7,127 nt of DNA, taken from the NCBI GenBank assembly GCA_045104975.1, contig JBGCCY010000281.1, forward strand, positions 1 through 7,127, in the 5' to 3' direction. This document shows, one piece after another, positions 1 through 6,394 of this stretch. Below the pieces are notes generated by a model. That model saw only the letters and a list, made by a program, of their open reading frames with translations. It did no database searches and was not told the origin of the DNA. The translations under genes were made by a program, and so were the position numbers. The stretch comes from CAJQQY01 sp045104975 (GTDB taxonomy: Bacteria; Bacteroidota; Bacteroidia; Chitinophagales; Saprospiraceae). How positions within the stretch are numbered: the first letter of the stretch is position 1; the number at the start of each line of letters is the position of its first letter.

Positions 1-3000
1 GGCATTTCAAAACCAACGCTATAAGCTACTTCCGAAATCGTCATTTTATTTTGAGATAACAAATCCTTTGCTCTTTTCATCCGAAAGGTTTTGAGTAGGT
101 CGATAGGGCGTTTTCCTGTAAGTTGTTTTACTTTTCTGATAAGATGCATGTGGCTTAAATTGATGCTCTCACACATGGTATTGACATTGAATGAAGAATT
201 ATCTACATTTTTTTCCATCAGTTCGACCAGCTTTTTTAGCATCAATTCATCAGGAGAAGTGAGCTTAATTTCCTTTGGCGCAATTTGAAATTCCCGATTG
301 ATTTTTAATTGAAAAGCTTGTTTTTGATTTAAAATATTTCTGATTTTTAATTCTAAAATTTGTGGGTTGAAAGGTTTGGTAATGTAATCCTCGGCGCCTA
401 CTTCATACCCTTCCAGTTGATGGTCTTCCAATGATTTTGCTGTTAACAAAATGATGGGAATGTGGCTTGTGGCAAAGTTGTTTTTTATTTTATTGCAAAA
501 TTCTAACCCATCCATTTCAGGCATCATCACATCGCTGAGGATAAGGTCTAAAGTATGATTTTGGCAAATGGTTAAAGCTTCTTGTCCGTTTTTAGCGGTG
601 ATGACCTGATATTCTTTTTGTAGTAAACCTTGTAGAAATGTAACCATGTCCACATTATCTTCCACAATTAAAATTCTGGGACGGTCATTTTCTGTAGTAT
701 TTTTCGAATGAGCAATGGTAGCTAATTCTTCATTTATTTCTGCCAATGCAGATTGAATTTCCTGCTGTACATATTCGTATTCCAAATCAGAATAATGGTC
801 TTGCAACAATACTTCCTCTTCCGTTTGGAGTGGTAAAAATATTTTGAACTGACTCCCTTTTCCTACCTCGCTTTCTACTTTGATGATGCCTTGATGAATT
901 TCCACGAGGTCTTTGATATATGACAATCCAATACCTGAGCTATCATGATTTTTATCTAAACTTTTTTTGTGAAAATATCTTTCAAAAATATGCTCCATCA
1001 CATCTGGCGAAATTCCTTTGCCTGTATCTTTTACTTTTATCAGAAAATACTCCTCATGAGTGGAAGGCAATTCATGATTTTTTCCATTTACTTTTTCCAA
1101 GCTCAAATGTATGGTACCGTGGTCGTAGGTATGCTTGAAAGCATTGGCTAATAAGTTCACTACAATTTTTTCTACTTTATCTGTATCGAGCAGGGTAGAA
1201 GAATTTTCTACAGAAGAATTAAAATAAAGTGGGATGTTCCTTTTTTTCGAGAGATTTTGAAAAAACTCGGTGATGTTAAAAAGAAAATGACTTAAATCAA
1301 TTTTTTTTAGATTTAAAGACATCGAACTATTTTCAATTCTTCGAATTTCCAACAATTGATTGATGAGTTTTAGTAAACGCGAAGCATTCCGTTCTACTAT
1401 TTCGTATAATTTTTTTCTTTCTACTTCGGGGAGTAAACTTTGAGGATTTCTTAATTGATTGATTGGACCCAAAATCAAACTTAAAGGCGTTCTCAGTTCA
1501 TGCGAAATATTAGTAAAAAAACTTAATTTTGCCTTGGACAATTCTTCCACCTGATTGACCATCTTTTCTAGTTTGTCCCGTTGGATTTGTATTTCATGAT
1601 TTTGTTTTTCCAAATTTTTATTACTTGATTCCAGAGATTTTGTTTGCTCCAAAATCAATTCCTGTTGTTTTAAAATTTCGGTATTTTGAGAGCGAATTTT
1701 GTTTCCTTTAGATTTTAACTTCTCATTCACTTTCTGCAAACTGGAATTGAGTTTTTCCAATGTTTTATTTTTTGTAAATATCTTATATCCAAAAAATAAA
1801 ATGATGGTCAAAAATGTACTCACTAGGGAGATAAACCAGACTTGTTTCCATACTGGCGGTTTCACTAAAAACTCAACAACGGCGGGAGTTTCATCAATGT
1901 TAAACCCCAAATCCATAGCCCTAACTTCAAGCTTATATTGACCGTTAGAAAGACTCAAAAAAGTATGGTGTTGTTCTGTGGAAAAATCCGACCATTCTCC
2001 ATTGTTCAGGCGGAAAGAGTAAGATAATTTTTCATTGGGCGTTTCTTCAAAAAAATCTTTTCCTTCCCATTGAATCATCGTATTTCCATCTGTAGAAACT
2101 TCATTGGTGAAAAAAGTAATTTGGGTCTCTGGTGGAATATTATCCAGCGTGTATTTATAAGTAATAAAATTATTGTAAATGTTTTGTTGAGATTTGCTGT
2201 GACTAAATGCTCTTCGCTTCCAACCTCTATCAGAACGATTAATCCAGACTGAGCCATCAGAAGAATGTTGGATATCTCCACCTTCAAAATCCATATTCAT
2301 CTCACTTGGAAATATATTGTTTTGCCAGCGCTTGCCATCAAAATGACATATGTCATTTTCGGTAGCGACCCAAATATTATCATTTGAAATGGCATCAATA
2401 CTAATGATAGTATTATTAGTCAATCCCGATTCGGTCGTGTAATTTTTCCAATTTTTTCCATCAAAAACAAAAACACCATAATAGCGCGAGCCGACTATCA
2501 ATTGGTCTTGCGTGCTCGCTACAATATTTACAAATTGGCGAAGTCTATCATTTTTTAGTCTATCCCACATTGTGCCATCAAAAAAAAACAAACTACTTCC
2601 ACCTATCCATATTTTTCCATCAGGAGTTTGTCCGATGCCGTATGAGTTGGATTGCTGCAAACCGTTTTCATTATATTTATAATGTATCCAATTGAAAGGA
2701 GTTGATTGTGGATTGGTCAATTGGATGACCCCACTCAACTGCCCTTTTTCACTTTCGGCATCCACACTTCCGCCAAACCAAATTGAACCATCTACTGCCT
2801 CAAATACTGCCCGATAATCTATACCCCATGAGAGCGTTGGATGCAATTGTTTATGCCATTTTTCATTTTTTAAATAAGCAGTTGCTGCCACTCCACGGTG
2901 CGAACCTGCTGCCCAAATCTGACCTTTTTTGGTAACGATAATTTTCACAGGCGCATCAATAAACCCATCCTCGATACCCCAGGCAATCCAGCGATTTCCA

Positions 3001-4205
3001 TTTTTTGAAATAGCATTTCCGTGAACATCCAAAAACCATTGCTCCTGGAGTGGAGCTTCACATTGAAAATTCAAACCAGTATAAGTAACCCATCGGTCAG
3101 GCGAATAATCCAAAAGGTAAACCTTCGACATCAATCCCGAAATCCAAAGTTTATTTTCTTTACTTTTATACAATTTAAGTTTGTTGGCCGGAATTTTATA
3201 GTTGGGGGCATCGTAAATTGCCCATTTTTCATTTTTATAGGCATACAATTTTCCGAGTGCTCCAATCCAAATGGTACCATCGTTAGTCTGAACAATGTCA
3301 TTGGTATATTCATCACCCCCAAATTTTTCGCTCAAATGTAACGACTCCCATTTTTCATTTGAAAAAATGTTAATGGGTGATTTAAAAGAGGAATTAATCA
3401 CCCAAATTTGGTTTTCATCTGTTTCTATTAATTTTTGATCTTCTCCGAATTCCTGAGATTTATTCGAAGAAAAATATTCATAATCCGTAATATATGGTGA
3501 GGTCTTTGCCAGGGGATAAAATCGCAGTAATTTTCCTTTTTCACCAAAGGTGAAAGCCATCCAAATCTTACCCGATTTTTCTTCCAAAATATCTGAAACA
3601 TTCAAAAAATCTTCGCCAGCTAAAAGGATTTCAGGAATTCGTATCCATTCAAAATCTAATTGCTGGGATTTCAAATCTTCGATTCGATTAGATGATGTGT
3701 AGAAAAATTTCCTATCTGAATTTTGTAAATGCAAAACCCCCGCCTCCGAACTCAACATGATACTTTCGTCTGATAGCTGTATTATTTTTGAAAAGCTGAA
3801 ATTATAATTCTGAGGAGAATGAAGAAGGGATTGCCACGACGAACCATCGTATTGAAAAATTTGTCGGGCAGAAACTGCATATACTGACCCATTTTTGGAA
3901 ATAAAGACTTGCTCAATCGGTGCATCATTTAATCCATTTTCTTTGTTTTTATGTAATTTCCATTCATAACCATTATATTCAAAAATGCCATCGTCCACAC
4001 CAATCCAAACTGTTCCGTCTCTTCCTTCTGCAATATCCCGTACACCTTTTCCTTCCAATTCTGGAAAATGTTTCCATCTCCAAGACTCGGAGAGTGGGTT
4101 GACAACCTTGGGAATATACGGTTTCATTGCATTCAATTGAGTGCAACAAACTCCGAAGAATATCAACCCAATTAAGAAATGATGTATGTGGAATTTGAAG
4201 TTCAT
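1..4205 (-). CDS. Hybrid two-component system (HTCS) sensor/regulator, 3' end cut by window edge
   Basis: Single-protein signalling system that senses a glycan fragment in the periplasm and activates transcription in the cytoplasm. 1401 codons are open. The ATG at 4205 is the first start after an in-frame TGA (4259-4257). In order: signal peptide (residues 1 to about 26, hydrophobic, ending LNA); propeller repeats from about 30 to 700 with blade motifs such as DGTVWIG, DGTIWIG, DGKIWIG and DGSVWIN; Y_Y_Y-like domain about 705-782 (YSFRLNNGEW, GQYKLEVRAMD); membrane span about 788-808; long coiled coil about 809-896; HisKA with H902 in SHELRTP; HATPase with N1021, DTGKGI (1060-1065) and GIGLS (1091-1095); receiver about 1177-1290 with E1182, D1183, phospho-acceptor D1225 (SDVMMPEMDG) and K1277; AraC helix-turn-helix from about 1320, stopping at GFEM. 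Roughly the last 20-30 residues are missing. All catalytic residues are present. It is divergent from a pectin operon, so a pectin oligomer ligand is inferred, not shown. Confidence 0.96.
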   Translation of the reverse strand, partial: MNFKFHIHHFLIGLIFFGVCCTQLNAMKPYIPKVVNPLSESWRWKHFPELEGKGVRDIAEGRDGTVWIGVDDGIFEYNGYEWKLHKNKENGLNDAPIEQVFISKNGSVYAVSARQIFQYDGSSWQSLLHSPQNYNFSFSKIIQLSDESIMLSSEAGVLHLQNSDRKFFYTSSNRIEDLKSQQLDFEWIRIPEILLAGEDFLNVSDILEEKSGKIWMAFTFGEKGKLLRFYPLAKTSPYITDYEYFSSNKSQEFGEDQKLIETDENQIWVINSSFKSPINIFSNEKWESLHLSEKFGGDEYTNDIVQTNDGTIWIGALGKLYAYKNEKWAIYDAPNYKIPANKLKLYKSKENKLWISGLMSKVYLLDYSPDRWVTYTGLNFQCEAPLQEQWFLDVHGNAISKNGNRWIAWGIEDGFIDAPVKIIVTKKGQIWAAGSHRGVAATAYLKNEKWHKQLHPTLSWGIDYRAVFEAVDGSIWFGGSVDAESEKGQLSGVIQLTNPQSTPFNWIHYKYNENGLQQSNSYGIGQTPDGKIWIGGSSLFFFDGTMWDRLKNDRLRQFVNIVASTQDQLIVGSRYYGVFVFDGKNWKNYTTESGLTNNTIISIDAISNDNIWVATENDICHFDGKRWQNNIFPSEMNMDFEGGDIQHSSDGSVWINRSDRGWKRRAFSHSKSQQNIYNNFITYKYTLDNIPPETQITFFTNEVSTDGNTMIQWEGKDFFEETPNEKLSYSFRLNNGEWSDFSTEQHHTFLSLSNGQYKLEVRAMDLGFNIDETPAVVEFLVKPPVWKQVWFISLVSTFLTIILFFGYKIFTKNKTLEKLNSSLQKVNEKLKSKGNKIRSQNTEILKQQELILEQTKSLESSNKNLEKQNHEIQIQRDKLEKMVNQVEELSKAKLSFFTNISHELRTPLSLILGPINQLRNPQSLLPEVERKKLYEIVERNASRLLKLINQLLEIRRIENSSMSLNLKKIDLSHFLFNITEFFQNLSKKRNIPLYFNSSVENSSTLLDTDKVEKIVVNLLANAFKHTYDHGTIHLSLEKVNGKNHELPSTHEEYFLIKVKDTGKGISPDVMEHIFERYFHKKSLDKNHDSSGIGLSYIKDLVEIHQGIIKVESEVGKGSQFKIFLPLQTEEEVLLQDHYSDLEYEYVQQEIQSALAEINEELATIAHSKNTTENDRPRILIVEDNVDMVTFLQGLLQKEYQVITAKNGQEALTICQNHTLDLILSDVMMPEMDGLEFCNKIKNNFATSHIPIILLTAKSLEDHQLEGYEVGAEDYITKPFNPQILELKIRNILNQKQAFQLKINREFQIAPKEIKLTSPDELMLKKLVELMEKNVDNSSFNVNTMCESINLSHMHLIRKVKQLTGKRPIDLLKTFRMKRAKDLLSQNKMTISEVAYSVGFEM

Positions 4206-4257
4206 ATCTATATCTATAAAACTATGGAAGGATGAAAAAATAAAAAATCCTTTAAGT

Positions 4258-4265
4258 CAAATATA
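4258..4265 (-). promoter_or_regulatory. Probable -7 promoter element for the HTCS gene
   Basis: Read on the minus strand the bases are TATATTTG, a full match to the Bacteroidota -7 consensus TAnnTTTG. It lies 52 bp upstream of the HTCS ATG, so a transcript would have a leader of about 45 nt. The expected -33 region is only a run of T and has no clear TTTG; a TTG lies too close (12-bp spacing). Start of transcription is inferred, not shown. Confidence 0.55.
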
Positions 4266-4303
4266 GACACTCAAGCACAAGAAAAAAAGTAAATCACTAG
4301 TGT

Positions 4304-4403
4304 TTTTCACCTAATGTTAATTCCTGCTAAGGAAATGATGATTTGAGAGAAGGGAGTTCTGTGCTTCAAAGTTACATTAGCGGGTAGGTTAACTAGGTGA
4401 AAA
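4304..4403. repeat. Pair of inverted candidate operator sites (core TAGGTGAAAA)
   Basis: TTTTCACCTA at 4304-4313 is the exact reverse complement of TAGGTGAAAA at 4394-4403. The match extends outward from each core as the same ordered blocks, AGG, TTAAC, TAGGTGAAAA. In the right copy (4386-4403) they abut; in the left copy (4304-4325, read on minus) two bases are inserted at each junction. Each copy therefore faces its own downstream gene. The right copy also contains a direct repeat TAGGT-4 bp-TAGGT (4385-4398), a spacing compatible with AraC-type double helix-turn-helix binding. Binding by the adjacent HTCS is inference. Confidence 0.5.
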
Positions 4404-4416
4404 TATCCACGGTAGC

Positions 4417-4432
4417 GTTTGAATTCTCAAAC
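4417..4432. repeat. Short palindrome GTTTGA-ATTC-TCAAAC upstream of pectate lyase
   Basis: Two perfect 6-bp arms are separated by 4 bp, ending 28 bp before the lyase ATG. It overlaps the best, imperfect -7 candidate (TAGCGTTTG, 4413-4421). It could be a small operator, a weak leader hairpin or chance. The stem is AT-rich and too weak for a convincing terminator. Confidence 0.3.
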
Positions 4433-4460
4433 CATATTATAGTTTATAAAATTGGAATAA

Positions 4461-5549
4461 ATGAAATGTCTCCCAAAAGTAATTTTCACAAGTTTGTTTA
4501 TTTTTTGTGGATGGTTTACTGTTCTTGCACAAGTCCATGATGTCAAATGGAGAGATATTATTAACAAAGAAGAAGGAGCTTGGTATGCTTCATCTGAAGC
4601 CAAAGAGATGGCAGAAAATGTTTTGCTATTTCAACGGAATATTGGAGGATGGGGGAAAAATATTCAAATGCACCAACCACTTTCAAAAGATGAAAAACTG
4701 CATTTGATTGCTCTTAAAGACAATCTTGAAGGTATTACTATTGATAATGGTGCGACCACTCAAGAAATGCTTTTTCTTTCTAAAATGTACAGGCAAGTCC
4801 CTGATGAAAGGTATAGAAAGGCATTCCTTCTTGGGCTAGAATATTTATTGAATGCACAATATGATAACGGAGGGTTTCCTCAATATTATCCTAGTCCAAA
4901 AGGATATGGAAAGCACATTACTTTTAATGACAATGCAATGGTCAACGCTTTAAAGGTTTTAAAAAACTGTATTGATGAAGGTAATTTTTATTCTATAAGA
5001 CCACCAGATGCAACGATTGAAAGAGCAAGAAAGGCATTCGACAAGGGGATTGAATGTATTTTAAAAACGCAATACAAACAAAATGCAATCCTAACCAGTT
5101 GGTGTGCTCAGCATGATAAAATTACTTTAGAACCAGCAAAGGCTAGGTCGTATGAACTTCCATCTTTGAGTGGAAGTGAATCAGCTCAAATTGTCTTGTT
5201 ACTAATGTCTATAGAAAATCCATCAAAGGATGTTATCACAGCGGTGGATAGTGTAGTTGAATGGTTTAAAAAAGTAAAAATAACTGGATTGAGAGAAATA
5301 AGAACTTATAATGAGGAAGGTAAATTGATGGAAAAGAAAATGATACCAGATGCTAATGCCTCCTTTTTATGGGCTCGTTTTATGGAGCTTGATAGTAATA
5401 TTCCTTTTTTCTGTGACCGTGATGGAATAAAAAAATATGCCATCACAGAAATTAAAAAAGAACGGAGAAATGGATATCGATGGTACACTAATGCACCTCA
5501 GAAGGTTTTAGAAAAATATAAGGAATGGAAAAGAAAATACAGAAATTAG
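4461..5549 (+). CDS. pelA: Secreted pectate lyase, PL10 (PelA/Pel-15E) family
   Basis: Cleaves polygalacturonate by beta-elimination, releasing unsaturated oligogalacturonides; acts outside the cytoplasm. The protein is 362 aa. The start is fixed because an in-frame TAA touches the ATG. Residues 1-23 form a signal peptide (short basic n-region, hydrophobic core, VLA before Q24). The lipobox is absent, so it is predicted to be periplasmic or secreted, not a lipoprotein. PL10 landmarks follow: QRNIGGWGKN (58-67), TIDNGAT (93-99), FNDNAMVN (155-162), WCAQHD (214-219), and the hallmark ARSYELPSLSGSES (228-241), whose R229 aligns by motif with the catalytic arginine known in PL10. The C-terminus has LWARFMEL and RDG with a final GYRWYTNAP segment. 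The length fits a single catalytic module, with no added carbohydrate-binding domain. It is first in a putative operon, 39 bp before kduD. The family call is firm; exact substrate preference (methylation, chain length) cannot be read from the sequence. Confidence 0.94.
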   Translation: MKCLPKVIFTSLFIFCGWFTVLAQVHDVKWRDIINKEEGAWYASSEAKEMAENVLLFQRNIGGWGKNIQMHQPLSKDEKLHLIALKDNLEGITIDNGATTQEMLFLSKMYRQVPDERYRKAFLLGLEYLLNAQYDNGGFPQYYPSPKGYGKHITFNDNAMVNALKVLKNCIDEGNFYSIRPPDATIERARKAFDKGIECILKTQYKQNAILTSWCAQHDKITLEPAKARSYELPSLSGSESAQIVLLLMSIENPSKDVITAVDSVVEWFKKVKITGLREIRTYNEEGKLMEKKMIPDANASFLWARFMELDSNIPFFCDRDGIKKYAITEIKKERRNGYRWYTNAPQKVLEKYKEWKRKYRN

Positions 5550-5588
5550 AAAAAAATGAGGATTTATTAATAATAAAACTAAACATCT

Positions 5589-6350
5589 ATGAAGGATTAT
5601 TTTTCCTTAAAAAATAAAATTGCGCTCGTAACTGGGGCAAGTAGAGGACTTGGACAAGCTTTGGCAGTTGCCTTAGCTGATGCAGGCGCAACGGTAATTT
5701 GTAGCAGTTCTCGTCCAAATGGGACGCAACAAACACTTCAAAAAATCGCTGACTCAGGGGGAACTGCATACGAAATTTCTGCTGACCTTTCGGATAGAGT
5801 TGCAGTAAAAAAACTGTATGAATCAGCTTGTGAAAAATTTGGAAGAATTGATATCCTTGTCAATAACGGTGGAACGATTGCACGTTTTCCAGCTACAGAT
5901 TTTCCTTTGGATGAATGGGATAGAGTAATAGAAGTGAACTTGACCGCTACTTTTTATTTATCACAAATGGTTGGGAAAAAAATGATAGAACAAGGGCATG
6001 GAAAAATAATAAATATAGCTTCAATGCTTTCGTATTCAGGAGGAATCACCGTCCCTGCTTACACCGCAAGTAAACATGGGGTAGCAGGTGTGACTAAAGC
6101 ACTTGCCAATGAATGGGCGCATCATAATGTTCAAATCAATGCCATTGCTCCTGGATATTTTCGTACAGATAATACTCAAAAACTTCAAGACAATCCTACT
6201 CGTTCTGAAGCTATTCAAAATCGAATTCCCGCCAATCGCTGGGGAAATCCTGAAGACTTAGGTGGAGCGATTATCTTCCTAGCATCGGACGCTAGTAATT
6301 ATGTCAATGGTACTATCATCAATGTTGATGGTGGTTGGATGGCTAGATAA
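5589..6350 (+). CDS. kduD: 2-dehydro-3-deoxy-D-gluconate 5-dehydrogenase (KduD), SDR family
   Basis: Cytoplasmic NAD(P)H-dependent short-chain dehydrogenase. In pectin catabolism KduD interconverts 2,5-diketo-3-deoxygluconate (DKII) and 2-keto-3-deoxygluconate (KDG). The protein is 253 aa, the same length as the E. coli enzyme as I recall it. TGASRGLG (15-22) is the cofactor loop; NNGG (92-95) stands where NNAG is usual; the tetrad is N117, S145, Y158 and K162. Segments beyond the general SDR fold identify KduD: INIASMLS (141-148), GGITVPAYTASK (151-162), ANEWAHHN (173-180), NAIAPGYF, TDNTQKL, RIPANRWG (212-219), and the C-terminal VDGGWMAR. The start follows an in-frame TAA two codons upstream. 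The lyase gene ends 39 bp before and the isomerase gene starts 44 bp after, with no terminator hairpin seen in either gap, so co-transcription is likely. A different sugar-acid reductase role is possible but less likely given these segments and the neighbours. Confidence 0.94.
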   Translation: MKDYFSLKNKIALVTGASRGLGQALAVALADAGATVICSSSRPNGTQQTLQKIADSGGTAYEISADLSDRVAVKKLYESACEKFGRIDILVNNGGTIARFPATDFPLDEWDRVIEVNLTATFYLSQMVGKKMIEQGHGKIINIASMLSYSGGITVPAYTASKHGVAGVTKALANEWAHHNVQINAIAPGYFRTDNTQKLQDNPTRSEAIQNRIPANRWGNPEDLGGAIIFLASDASNYVNGTIINVDGGWMAR

Positions 6351-6394
6351 ATTCAATTTTATATCAATATTTAATTAATAAAAATCAACGATAA

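Larger units (their letters stand above)
4206..4460. promoter_or_regulatory. Divergent intergenic control region between HTCS and pectin operon
   Basis: This 255-bp gap separates two gene starts pointing away from each other, so it must carry both promoters. It contains a good Bacteroidota -7 element for the HTCS gene, two related sites in opposite orientation, and a 16-bp palindrome near the lyase start. On the plus strand I find no perfect TAnnTTTG box. The nearest is TAGCGTTTG (4413-4421), which has one extra spacer base; that would fit a promoter needing an activator. No open reading frame, tRNA or clear terminator hairpin is seen here. Confidence 0.75.

Noticed and set aside
91..288. Plus-strand open frame over the left end
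   Set aside because: Antisense to the AraC-type DNA-binding domain of the HTCS gene, so it is a shadow frame.
920..1151. Two overlapping plus-strand open frames
   Set aside because: They are antisense to the HATPase domain of the HTCS gene, and the two frames compete with each other; neither product resembles a protein family.
1699..1941. Plus-strand open frame with hydrophobic start
   Set aside because: Antisense to the coiled coil, membrane span and Y_Y_Y end of the HTCS gene. Its hydrophobicity comes from the complement of lysine- and glutamate-rich codons.
2580..2588. Run of nine A (T on the coding strand) that could hide a frameshift in the HTCS gene
   Set aside because: Reading through it as given keeps one frame on both sides and yields a sensible blade (GGSSLFFFDG), so there is no sign of a break.
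3021..3341. Plus-strand open frame of 106 codons
   Set aside because: It lies wholly antisense to the propeller region of the HTCS gene, whose frame is continuous and shows clear domain motifs. The translated product has no recognisable domain.
4204..4217. Tandem ATATCT units at the HTCS start (GATATA GATATA on the coding strand)
   Set aside because: Only about two copies in AT-rich leader sequence; too short to argue for phase variation by slippage.
5550..5588. Possible terminator or promoter between lyase and kduD
   Set aside because: The gap is A/T-rich with no stem-loop and no TAnnTTTG box.
6351..6394. Possible regulatory element between kduD and the isomerase gene (TTAATTAA)
   Set aside because: The 8-bp palindrome is expected in such AT-rich spacer sequence, and no hairpin with a GC stem or promoter box is present.
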